This document shows positions 1-8,551 of a DNA stretch of 9,654 nt, piece by piece. Under the pieces are notes generated by a model, which was given only the letters and a program-made list of their open reading frames with translations, did no database searches and was not told the DNA's origin. How positions within the stretch are numbered: the stretch's first letter is position 1; every line of letters starts with the position of its first letter. Position numbers and translations under genes: made by a program. The stretch lies in assembly GCA_001873165.1 (NCBI GenBank), contig MNYO01000021.1, positions 1 to 9,654 of the forward strand. The letters run 5' to 3'. The stretch comes from Candidatus Gracilibacteria bacterium CG2_30_37_12. Lineage in GTDB: Bacteria > Patescibacteriota > Gracilibacteria > BD1-5 > UBA2023.

Positions 1-1455
1 ACATTTGGTTGTCAGATGAACTATGCCGACTCTGAAAAAATTAATATGATCCTCCTTCAATCCTGACTCCGAAAAGTTCTCGAATGCAATGAAGCGGATG
101 TTCTCATACTCAATACTTGTTCCGTACGGCAAAAATGAGAGGACAAAGTCTATAGTTACATCCGTGATGCCCGAGCTCTTGCTGAGAAAAATAATAAAAC
201 CCTCATCGTCGGAGTAACTGGTTGTATGATACGAAAAACAGGATTACAACAACGATTTTATGAAAATGAAAGAAAACGAAAGGCAACAAAGGATATTGAA
301 CTCATACCAGATGAAAACTCATTTTTCAATTCTGACGATAAAATTTTTGGTATAACTCATCTCGTTGATTTTACAATTCGAATCGAGGAAATTCATTATC
401 TCACCAAGATACTCTCACTCATTACCAAGACAGAAATCGGAAATGATGCCAAGTGGAATGAATATCTCCAAATCAAGCAATCCCAGGATAATCCTGGATC
501 TGCCAATATCATCATACAAACAGGATGCGATAATTTCTGTAGTTTTTGTATTGTTCCCTATACTCGCGGACGAGAAAAATCTCGACCACAAGCAGAAATC
601 ATAAAGGAAATTCAAGAATGTATGACGAGTGGAACTAAAGAAATAACGCTTCTTGGACAAAATGTGAACAGTTATGGGAAAGAAACGAAGAAAAAACTTT
701 GGAATAGCGAGGAGTTGAAATGGAATATTAATACTTCCGAATGAGAACAATCTCATAAAGAGAAAACTCCTTTTCGAGAACTTCTCGAGTGAATCAATGA
801 AATATCCTGACTCGATCGTATTCGTTTCACTTCCAGTAATCCGCACGATATGACACGAGATGTGCTCGATGCTCATTTTGAACTGCCAAAAATGTGTAAT
901 TATCTCCATTTTGCTCTCCAATCTGGATCTGATGAGGTTCTTAAAAATATGAATCGGAAACATACTTTTGAGGATTTCAGACTTCAGGTGGAATATCTTC
1001 GATCTCGGGATTCACTTTTTGCAATATCAACAGATATTATCGTGGGATTCCCTGGAGAAACCGAAGAACAGTTTCAAGAAACCGTTCGAGCTTTTGAAAT
1101 CTGCGAGTTTGATTTTGCTTTCATCGCACGATATTCTCCGAGAAAATGAACCCGTGCAGCTGATATGATAAAAGATAATCGAGGGCAAGAAATTTCTATG
1201 GAAGAAAAAGCGAGACGATGGGATATTCTCAATACTCTTCTCTACACATCGGTTCAGAAACGAAACAAACTTATGCTCGGAAGAACCGAAGAAATTCTCA
1301 TAACAGGGGCAGAAAAAGAATGACAACTTGTCGGACGAACGTGAAATTTCAAAGAAGTATATATCGATGCTGATGAACGCATTAAAACAGGAGATCTCGT
1401 GACTGTAAAAATTACCGATATGGATCGTTGGGTTTTAAAATGAGAGCAGACATAA
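1..1455 (+). CDS. miaB: tRNA-2-methylthio-N6-dimethylallyladenosine synthase MiaB (5' end cut by window; TGA read as Gly)
   Basis: This is a radical-SAM methylthiotransferase, which adds a methylthio group to isopentenyl-adenosine 37 of tRNAs that read UNN codons. The visible frame gives 484 residues and starts at TFGCQMN, so only about the first 8-10 residues are missing. The N-terminal Fe-S domain shows Cys at visible residues 4, 40 (NTCSVR) and 75 (TGC). The radical-SAM motif CxxxCxxC is at Cys176, 180 and 183, followed by [36 protein letters not shown] and [10 protein letters not shown] follow in family order. A C-terminal TRAM domain covers about residues 420-484. Nine in-frame TGA codons (64, 136, 742, 790, 808, 1147, 1321, 1342, 1441) must be glycine: 1147 completes YSPR-G-T and 1321 begins the TRAM G-QLVGRT. 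A Lys/Glu-rich insert at about residues 225-255 makes it slightly longer than usual. It ends at TAA 1453, and the family assignment is secure. Confidence 0.96.
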
Positions 1456-1496
1456 AAAATCTCTCGGAGAAATATTCTCCGAGAGATTTTTTATGT
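1450..1496. terminator. Bidirectional hairpin terminator between convergent miaB and the 864-aa surface gene
   Basis: A perfect 22-bp inverted repeat (1450-1471 with 1475-1496) encloses a 3-nt loop. The core stem is CTCTCGGAGAA/TTCTCCGAGAG, flanked by an A6 run on the left and a T6 run on the right, so either transcript would form a stem ending in a U-run. It overlaps the miaB stop codon (1453-1455) and lies 7 bp from the stop of the convergent gene at 1503. It fits one shared intrinsic terminator serving both genes. Confidence 0.88.
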
Positions 1497-1502
1497 TTAT
1501 AC

Positions 1503-4097
1503 TTATTGTACCACTCTTTGTAATGCATACTGATCCAAGAAACTCGAGAGAAATGGAGGTGGATACATAATGGCTCGGTTAGAATAATTCACAATCACTC
1601 CAACATTGAGAGCACTATAACCCGTTTGTCCACGAACATAGGATCGATTATTGACAAGGTCGGTTGTATTTCCATAGAGACTTCCATCAACCGTAAGACG
1701 ATTCGGAGTAGAAACTCCATTGCTCAAAATAGATCCAGCAAGCGTAACATACACTCCGGCGATATAGAGTACATTGTCTGCTACGATAATATTTCCATTT
1801 TTTACAATCCATGCGACACTCGCCGTCGGATCAATATAACGAATATCTTGGTTGATAATCAAATTTCCATTCTCTATGACGATGGTTTTTACTCCTGTCA
1901 GATCCAGAGTTCCATCGATAGAAACATCTCCATCTTTAAAAACTCGAATATTAGTCGTGTCACCAAGCGGAACAGATTTTGGATCGATATCATATTCGGA
2001 AGCAATACTGATAATCGTCGGAGTTCCTACCAGACCAACCGATGATGCATTTGCAATCTTCAGTCCTTCTGTCAAACTTCCAGATGCGATTGTTTGAGAA
2101 AGTATAGTATTTGATATGCTGGTTGTAGCGCTAGAAAGGGCAAATGATGAATTTGCATTAATCGTGCTCGTTGTGAAATTTCCATTCTTCAAAGCTGTCA
2201 TAAAATTCACAGTCACTGCATTGACACTATTTCAGAGCGCGCTTCCGATAAAAGCACTTCCTCCAGCAGTATTTGATATAATAGGCTTCGAAACGCGAAT
2301 GCTAAATGGAGCTTCGAGAAATTGCAGACTTGCATAGAATCCTGTTCCGAGAAACATAGGAAGTGTCATATTGGTATCCGCATAATCCCCTACTATGTTG
2401 GTCGCATCTCCTGTAAATCCTTGAAGCCCTGGTTCTGATCCTTGGAAAAGAGTGATAGAAGATGGGTAAAGTCTTTCATCATAGGTAATAGTCAGAATGT
2501 TTCCTGAAGCATCATGTGTTTCTCCCGTTTTAAAACGAATCGCTCCACCTACTCCTGTATTACTAATTATCTTTGATACAGTTGATCCTTGTATGAACGG
2601 AGAGGAATTGGTAATAGTTGCAGTTTTACCCTGTAAATACATCGGAGTATTGGTCTCAAATGCGACCACATCCTGTGGATCAAACACGGGAACTTGATGG
2701 CCAAGTATGAGTTTAAATGCATTGATATCTACTGAGGAATACCCTGGAGCAGTGATAGTCAATTTCCCTGGTCCATTGGAACCTGGATTGGTTTGTGCGA
2801 TATTACAACTTACGCACCATGCAGCAGTCGTATCACAGTTCTCATATTGTCCTGCTGCATTTGGCCGTTCTACAGAACCATTTCCGCAGTAACTATTCGA
2901 ACCAGGAACAGTGAGTGAACCACCACCGACAAAAGTTGTACTACATCCATAAACTTGATTACAAGACCATTTATAGGTCGTCACATTTCCTATAGTTGAA
3001 ACTGTTGTAAATGCACTTACTGCCGATGGACCACTCGCACAAAGACCAGGTGTATTCATAGTCACTGGAACAGTCTGTACTCCAGTAATGGATCCTATTT
3101 GACAGATCGGTCACCCCCCACCGCCACCTCAACCACCTCATCCTCCACCACCTCATCCTCCACCACCACCTGGAGGTGGAGGTGGGGTATAACTTGCACT
3201 ACAAGTTCCACCAACCGCAGATCCATTACAAGACCATGTATAGTTTGTGGTGGTACCAACGGTGGTACCGATAAATCCTCCGACCGTTTGACCTGCTGGA
3301 CAAAGTCCTGCAGTTGCTGCGGTTACTGGGGAAGGCTGTACTCAGATGGTAGTTCATGGGATACAAGCAACTAAAGGGGTTGTAATTGGTGTACATGTTG
3401 CACTACAACCACCCGTTCCCCATCCAGCATGAGTTACATCCGCAGAGTCACATGTTTCATATCCCGCATCGAGAACTCCGTCTCAGCACCAAGATCCGAG
3501 AAGTGTATAACATTCCGCATGTCACTGTTTTGTTCACGGAGTATAATACTTTGTAGAAGCAGTATCTGTATATGCAATATTATTAAGTGTAACAATACCA
3601 GTCAATGGATTCGTCGTTGGAGCACCAGATTCATATTTCCATGGTGGAAGAAGTGGAGTGGTTCCAGTAGCCTGGTAATAATCGACTATATACTGAACTT
3701 GTCCAATAGGAGTAGTTCTAGAAGCAGTTGGAGTGGTAAATTTTAAACCGTATCCTATAAATGCAAGTACTTCTTGTTTTCCATTCATTCAAAGTCATGC
3801 AGGAAAATAATCAGATACGAGTGATGGAGGTGTTACAATAGTAAGTCACGCTGTCGGTGCTCATGTAACCAGAGCACTACTCGTGCTCGCCACAATCTTC
3901 TGTCCACCATCAATATTATAAAACCAATCAGCTATATCTGAGGGTATTCAAAGACGAAACCCCGTTGTAATACCACAAGTATTACAACTATTTGCATATG
4001 TATAAGTTCATCCGATACAATTATCAGGAATCGTAGCGGCATGAGTTACTGAAAAAGAAAGAAGGAAAAAAAGAATAATAATTCATTTTTTACTCAT
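1503..4097 (-). CDS. Exported Cys-rich repeat surface protein, 864 aa (TGA read as Gly)
   Basis: One frame continues through 17 in-frame TGA codons to a true TAA at 1503. The N terminus is a signal peptide (MSKK, hydrophobic core, THA cleavage around residue 20). Residues about 27-196 form a module with ANSCNTC near its start and HAEC at its end, shared with the 239-aa protein encoded at 7653-8372. Residues 204-235 (CGDGVLDAGYETCD...C..C) and 404-431 (CGNG...ENCD...C..C) resemble DUF4215/Myxococcus-type Cys-rich repeats. Two further WSCN repeats lie at 245-303 and 332-385, separated by Pro5 (305-309) and a run of 20 Gly (310-329). About residues 700-830 are beta-rich with DGDVSIDGTLDL-like repeats, suggesting a beta-helix. 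Extracellular location is well supported, and an adhesin or structural role is inferred only. An in-frame ATG at 4121 would add eight residues (MLYTLLKK). I chose 4097 because the signal peptide then starts normally. TGA use is much denser in the N-terminal part than in the rest. Confidence 0.85.
2943..3365 (-). repeat. Two internal WSCN Cys repeats flanking the Pro/Gly hinge
   Basis: Two related protein repeats lie within the 864-aa gene. Repeat 1 (residues 245-303) reads C-I-P-G-T-T-I-G-V-Q, then GLCPAG, then NYTWSCNGSAVGGTC. Repeat 2 (residues 332-385) reads C-Q-I-G-S-I-T-G-V-Q, then GLCASG, then TYKWSCNQVYGC. The shared skeleton is C...GVQ..PVT....GLC..G.........Y.WSCN....C. Repeat 1 contains two TGA glycines, and repeat 2 has none. 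Confidence 0.7.
3111..3185 (-). repeat. Pro5-Gly20 hinge with TGA mixed into the poly-glycine tract
   Basis: Within the 864-aa gene, five Pro codons (residues 305-309) are followed by 20 consecutive codons that all mean glycine if TGA is Gly (residues 310-329, 3170 down to 3111). The tract uses GGT, GGA, GGC, GGG and four TGA codons (low positions 3153, 3138, 3129, 3111). It is probably a flexible linker between the two WSCN repeats. Confidence 0.85.
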
Positions 4098-4169
4098 CTT
4101 TTTTAAAAGAGTATACAACATGATACAAATTATTTATGAATAAAAGAAATATCTTTAGAAAGATGCTCA

Positions 4170-4331
4170 CTATGGTGCCTTTCATTGCACAAAATCTGTT
4201 TGATTTGCCGTTGTTCAGTAAGGAACTTCCGTATATATTTTATCAGTACTACTGGTACTTTTCCAAAAGTAGAAATAATATAATATACTAATAAATATGC
4301 AAAAAGCAATTATAAAAATATATTTTTTCAT
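4170..4331 (-). CDS. Small membrane or exported peptide, 53 aa (two TGA read as Gly)
   Basis: A short frame starts with ATG at 4331 and stops with TAG at 4170. It begins MKKYIFIIAFCIFISILYY, a basic start followed by about 20 hydrophobic residues, which reads as a signal anchor or signal peptide. A polar tail of about 30 residues follows. The only two glycines are both TGA (4215 and 4182), so the gene is invisible under the standard code. It lies 19 bp after the stop of the 1049-aa gene and 72 bp before the start of the 864-aa gene, in the same direction, so co-transcription is plausible. I see no family, and no Shine-Dalgarno sequence precedes it (CCTACCTCTCT-ATG). The hydrophobic segment and position support it, but chance remains possible at this length. 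Confidence 0.5.
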
Positions 4332-4350
4332 AGAGAGGTAGGTTAAATTA

Positions 4351-7300
4351 TTATCTTCCTAATACTACCGTTGCTGCATTAGCCTGTGCAGCAACTCCTC
4401 CTGTATTTGCAACTCCAGGACCTTGACCTGCGACCGCTCCAGCGGTGTTATTCGCAGCTTTTGCCATAAGTGATGGATCAAAAGCCCAAACAGTAACACC
4501 CTTTGTTCCCACTGTCGCACCTGTTCCAATACTTGCAATATCATCCACTGGAGAAACTACTGGTGGTGGTGCGCCTTGTATCGTCGTATGTACGACTCCT
4601 CCTTGATCATTGAGACATTTACTTCCTTGAATACAGGCGATTGCATCGAAGAATATTGCAGGATCTTTCACTTTTACTCAGGCAGCAATAAATCTATCTG
4701 GCAGTTTATTATCGAGAAGAAGCGTTCTATATTCTGGATCGGTAATCTTTAATTCCTTTCCAGCAAATACACCCTTAGGATCAGAGAGGAATTTATTCAT
4801 TTCAGAAACTCCCAGAGCGATGGTTGTAGTACTCTTCTCAAGAATTGCTTTCTTTCTCTCTTCGGACATAGTACCATTTGTTCCATCAATCCATATTGGA
4901 TCAAATACTTCAGAAGATCCTGGGAGGGCATCAAGATGATGTTCTCCTCCCAGTGGAGTGGCACACATAGTAGACCCAATGATTCTGTCTTTGAATTTAG
5001 GAATATCACTCAGTTGTTTTGTAGGGAGAGTACCACCTTTTTTCAAACCTTTCAATGCGTTTGTAAAGAAAGCACGAGATGTTTCATTCTGAGCTCCTTT
5101 CCAAAGTTTCGCTTCCGCGGATAATTTTTGTGTATAATCATGTATTACATCATTTACATCATTTACTTTATCAAGTACACGAGTATGTTTCCCTCCGTAA
5201 GTGAAGGAAAGAGCAGAAACGAGAATACTTCGTTTTGCATCATCTGTTTTCGCAGCATCCACGAGCTTCCGTAGATTTTTGGCATGAGGATTTTTAATAG
5301 TAGCGAGTATTTTGATAGCATCTTGATATTGCTCATCTCAAACACATTGAAAGAATGTATCAAATTGTTTGTACATAGGTTCATGTTTCTTGTCCCATTC
5401 ATTATTATCTTTCCCTCAAAAATCATGACGACGAGCAAGATAAAGTGCATCTCAAAGATGTTTAAAATCCTGTAATATCTCTTTTCTTCCCAATGTATCT
5501 TGTTGTTGATGTACAATGTATGGAGCGCTTTCGATTGGTTTTCATATTAACTGTGGAGCTCCTCATGCTTGAGAACTTGGTTTTGCCTCCTGAATCGTAT
5601 AGAAAGTTGAGACTGTCTCGCTCGTTACCACTTCACGTTTTCCAAAAGCGAGATATGTATCTTTTGGAACCGTGATAATAAGTTTTCCATTCACATTCGC
5701 GAGAGTGGCCCCCATTTCTGTAAGTTGTGTATGAAAAGGAGTTCCTTCGGCAGGAAATGGAATTTGTGTCGTGAACTGCTTATTATTCCCACCATCAATT
5801 GTAGCATCAATAGTAATGCTGATAGCTTCAAGAGATGTTTTTTTCGCATTTGCTCCAGATTCTACCACAGCATTTGCGTTACTCATATTATTAGCAGTTC
5901 CAGCAGTTTCAAGCTTCTCGAAAAATATCCCGAGAAAGAATGGAGGAGATCCACGAAGGAGATTCCAGAATGATATACCTGCCTCTACTCCCTTAAAGTG
6001 CCAGTCTGGATTTTTCTGAGCCATCTCAACCATATGCATATTCGCAAGAGCTTCGATCAAAATATTCTTTCCTTCTGGTCAGATATTACTAGTATTTTTA
6101 TTATAGGCTTCTACAAGACTCGTTTCAGCAGGAGAAAGAGTTCCGATTGTTAACGCATCAACAATCCCACTCGAAGGAATTTTTTCATCCATATTTTTTA
6201 TGAATGACTCTGTATTATTAATAACATTTTGCCCTTCTGCGCCAGTATATACTCAAACAACAGCTTCCACAAGGCGAGCTTTTACAGTCAGACTCGCTGA
6301 TCCAATGTTGAAATCTTTATAAAAAGGCTGTTTCCCATTGACTCCAATTTGCTCTTTTCCTTTCTTATCTGTAGTTCTCATAACTTGAAGAGATTGTCTC
6401 TCCCCAGCAACTCCTGCGAGCATTCCGAAAAATGGGAAATTTCGTACTCCCACACCGATAGTTGCAAGTAACCCCATCGTTTTCTCAAAAAGAGATGGGT
6501 TTTGTTTTTGAAGTGTTTCCAATCGTGCCTGTATCGCTGGTATATCTTCCTTATTTATTGTGAGTTCATTATAGTATTGTTCTACATTGTTTTGCACTAA
6601 AGCATTGAGACCTGCTCACCCTCCTTTTGGAGAAATCATCGCCCCAACCATCGCAACCTCATTTGCTTTTATAGAAAAATTCTCATGAAATTTCTTGTGC
6701 ATTTTTCTTGTTCTATTTCCCCCAATCGCCCAATCAGGATATTCTCCTGTAAATCTCTGTATAAATGTGTCAAGTTCCGCCTCGTTAAAGTCCTTTATGA
6801 GATTCAAAAGTTGGGCCTCACCATAGATATCTGTCTGTCCATCTTTTCAATACCAATGATTATCATTTAATACTTCTGTCTTATTATCACTATCAATATC
6901 AGAAATATAATGGAGTTTTGCAGATAGTTTCTTCTCGTTATCCGTACTAGAAATATCCGAAGAAGAATATTTACTATCTATCAGCTTTTCATCTTGTCTT
7001 CCAGACATAGCCATTGGTACTAGTTTTTTCTCATCCAAAGGACGAGTTGCTGCCTTCGCTGGTTTTCTTACTCATTCTTCTCCTCGCCAGAGTGAATCGT
7101 CTGCTTTACATACAAGCGGATCTTTATTAGGATACGCTGAGATAGATGCTCCGTTTAGTGGAGATACGGGATTATCTCATACAATATGAGCTACTTCTGA
7201 GGGAGTTAACTCATGTGTACGGGCTCTGTCTCTCAATGCATTTATAACCTCAAAATAAGTCTTCTGATTGGAATTCATTCCTACAGCAATAGCAAGATCT

Positions 7301-7500
7301 TTTAATTTTTCTTTAGAAATAGCAAAAATAGGCTCTTTTAGAGCTTTATATTTACTCAGAATTTCTTTTGCTTCATCTATAGAAATTCTTTCTTTGTCAG
7401 GAGAATTCTTTAAAAGGGCAGCATTAATTACTTTTAATACCTCTTGATTCTCTGTAGATTTTTGAGCTTTAATATAAGCTTCTTGGCTTTCTCTCCTCAT
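4351..7500 (-). CDS. Large uncharacterised protein, 1049 aa (TGA read as Gly)
   Basis: The frame runs from ATG 7500 to TAA 4351 through 12 in-frame TGA codons, with no TAA or TAG. The start is bounded upstream by a TAG at 7531. I do not recognise the family. The first 110 residues look helical and charged, with no signal peptide. Residues 201-213 (DIDSDNKTEVLND) resemble a D-x-D-x-D calcium-binding loop of EF-hand or FG-GAP type. Two hydrophobic stretches occur at about 342-366 (including GLLATIGVGV and FFGMLAGVAG) and 508-527 (SFWNLLRGSPPFFLGIFF). About 556-625 look beta-rich, followed by a helical region with paired Arg (ARRHDFGGKDN). The last 40 residues are Ala/Gly/Asn-rich low complexity ending VVLGR. 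It sits between two genes for exported proteins, in the same direction, so a surface or envelope-associated role is possible but unproven. The reading frame itself is secure. Confidence 0.85.
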
Positions 7501-7532
7501 AAAAATAAAGTTAGAAATATATCATTTCCTCT

Positions 7533-7561
7533 ATCCTATCCTATATTTAAAAATAAAGCAA
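7533..7561 (-). promoter_or_regulatory. Candidate promoter of the 1049-aa gene
   Basis: On the minus strand TTGCTT (7561-7556) is followed after 17 nt by TAGGAT (7538-7533), a fair match to a sigma-70-type promoter. It would start RNA about 26 nt before the ATG at 7500. It lies just downstream of the large hairpin at 7564-7622, where a new promoter would be needed. Three tandem CTATC-like units at 7531-7545 overlap the -10 region. Confidence 0.35.
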
Positions 7562-7563
7562 AA

Positions 7564-7622
7564 AAATGAATATTTACACAAAAAAAGAGCTCAGAGCTCT
7601 TTTTTTGTGTAAATATTCATTT
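7564..7622. terminator. Perfect 59-nt inverted repeat; terminator after the 239-aa anchored protein gene
   Basis: Arms 7564-7591 and 7595-7622 are perfectly complementary (28 bp) around a 3-nt loop. The inner GAGCT/AGCTC stem is flanked by A7 on the left and T7 on the right. The outer arms carry AAATGAATATTTACAC and its complement. It lies 30 bp beyond the TAG stop (7653) of the minus-strand gene upstream, so it can end that transcript with a U-run. Because it is symmetric it would also block plus-strand transcription. The arms are longer than an ordinary terminator needs. Confidence 0.8.
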
Positions 7623-7652
7623 ATAAGGATTCCTTTACTGTATTCGTAATAA

Positions 7653-8372
7653 CTATGCCTTTCGATTTCTGACGATTACAAATCCAGCAGCGATAAGAAG
7701 TGCAAGTGCCATAAGGAGAAGAGATTCTCCTGGACCTGTTTTAACAGTTGTCATCTGTACTGGTTCTGGATTCACAATCTCCACAGGAGCAACTACCACA
7801 GGAGCTGCAACTTTTGAAGTATACGATACACATTCGATATGAGTATTTTTCTTTCCTTCGTTTCCATCTACATCTACATCATGATAACTCAGTGGAAACT
7901 TCAGAACCCCAAGAACTTCTCCAGGAGCTTTATCGGTAGCAGTGAGAGTATAGGAAGCTCCGAGATCAGCCTCGAGGAATTTTACAGATTTTGCAGCATC
8001 CAGTATAAATTCTTGGACTCCACTTCCCGTAGGACTATCGGTCCAGATTATGTCTGTTCCGTATTTCCAGAAAGCAGTTGGATCGAGAGGATTTGCAACG
8101 AAAGTAGTTCCAGCCGAAAGAGGAATAATTTCTGGCATAACCTGTTCTCCTTTATAGATAATCTGTTCATTTACATTTTTATTCGTCCAACTATCATAGA
8201 GACCATTAATTTGGTCACCATTTGTAAGAGCTGTTCCTTCGAAACACGCAGTACAATTATTTGCTGTAAAATATTCAGCGGTACAAGCTGTTTCTTTATA
8301 ATCACCAACAGAAGCAAAAGCCTGAGTAGTAGTAAGAAAAAGAGCTATTGCAAAAAAACCTTTTGTATTCAT
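7653..8372 (-). CDS. Exported, C-terminally anchored surface protein, 239 aa
   Basis: A signal peptide (residues 1-20, ending AFA before SVGD) sets the start at ATG 8372; a TTG-started extension to 8441 would run through the promoter. The mature domain begins with C30...FTANNCTAC and ends with HIEC at 178-181. These features match the N-terminal module of the 864-aa protein encoded at 1503-4097. A Val/Pro-rich stalk follows (about 188-206). The C terminus is a tripartite anchor: TGPGES (212-217), about 17 hydrophobic residues, then RNRKA. This resembles a sortase-type or similar cell-envelope sorting signal, though it is not a canonical LPXTG. The gene uses no TGA among about 18 glycines and ends with TAG. 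It has its own strong promoter and a hairpin terminator, so it is probably transcribed alone. Its biochemical function is unknown. Confidence 0.85.
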   Translation of the reverse strand: MNTKGFFAIALFLTTTQAFASVGDYKETACTAEYFTANNCTACFEGTALTNGDQINGLYDSWTNKNVNEQIIYKGEQVMPEIIPLSAGTTFVANPLDPTAFWKYGTDIIWTDSPTGSGVQEFILDAAKSVKFLEADLGASYTLTATDKAPGEVLGVLKFPLSYHDVDVDGNEGKKNTHIECVSYTSKVAAPVVVAPVEIVNPEPVQMTTVKTGPGESLLLMALALLIAAGFVIVRNRKA

Positions 8373-8413
8373 AAAAGAAAATATTATGGATAGAGAAAAA
8401 TATGTACGGACGA

Positions 8414-8441
8414 ATTGTATTTTTTTTATCTTTTTTGTCAA
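8414..8441 (-). promoter_or_regulatory. Strong sigma-70-type promoter of the 239-aa surface protein gene
   Basis: On the minus strand the consensus -35 TTGACA (8441-8436) is followed after 16 nt of A-rich spacer by -10 TACAAT (8419-8414). RNA would begin near 8407, giving a leader of about 35 nt before ATG 8372. The leader shows no Shine-Dalgarno sequence; the start context is TTTTCTTTTATG. Confidence 0.75.
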
Positions 8442-8462
8442 AAAAATCTTTTCTTATAAAGG

Positions 8463-8551
8463 AAAATGAATATACTCCACCGAGTTAAAAGTTATTGATT
8501 GTTCAATTATCCTTTTTGACTTTATGAACTTTATCTATTTATTCTCTTTTT
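8463..8551 (+). promoter_or_regulatory. Candidate promoter region of frr
   Basis: Two weak candidates are visible. TATACT (8471-8476), inside AAAATGAATATACT, could be a -10 with a poor -35 (TTTTCT, 8449-8454) 16 nt upstream. Closer in, TTGACT (8516-8521) with a TATTTA/TTTATT stretch at 8536-8543 would start RNA within a few bases of ATG 8552, making the message nearly leaderless. There is no Shine-Dalgarno sequence before frr, which fits the second option. The sequence alone does not decide between them. Confidence 0.3.

Noticed and set aside
415..963. Minus-strand ORF of 182 codons opposite miaB
   Set aside because: Shadow of a confidently identified gene; the translation has no recognisable motif.
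226..1149. Two separate plus-strand ORFs (226-744 and 850-1149) as distinct radical-SAM fragments or a frameshifted pseudogene
   Set aside because: They share one frame, are separated only by TGA codons at glycine positions, and join into a full-length MiaB.
1..1455. TGA as selenocysteine or as Trp (code 4)
   Set aside because: There are too many TGA codons for selenocysteine and no hairpin pattern after them, while conserved Gly rather than Trp positions are hit and the poly-Gly tract excludes Trp.
1626..2045. Plus-strand ORF of 139 codons opposite the 864-aa gene (also those at 3099-3374 and 3429-3746)
   Set aside because: Low-complexity Ser/Arg/Ile-rich translations without motifs; the minus-strand frame has a signal peptide, repeats and a Cys pattern, so these are antisense shadows.
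2971..3156. Minus-strand ORF translating to a Trp/Arg-rich peptide over the GGT repeats
   Set aside because: Frame-shifted reading of the poly-Gly tract; the true frame continues through it with TGA as Gly.
3120..3180. Short tandem CCACCTCATCCT repeats as a CRISPR or regulatory repeat array
   Set aside because: They are codon repeats of the Pro-Gly hinge, without spacers.
4331..4345. AGAGAGGTAGG on the plus strand as a ribosome binding site
   Set aside because: No plus-strand coding frame follows; it is the complement of the region before the 53-aa gene.
7839..8393. Plus-strand ORF of 184 codons opposite the 239-aa gene
   Set aside because: Ser/Ile/Phe-rich shadow that overlaps the signal-peptide region and promoter of the real minus-strand gene.
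8373..8441. Longer form of the 239-aa protein starting at a TTG at 8441
   Set aside because: The extension covers the TTGACA/TACAAT promoter and places a lysine-rich stretch before the natural signal peptide.
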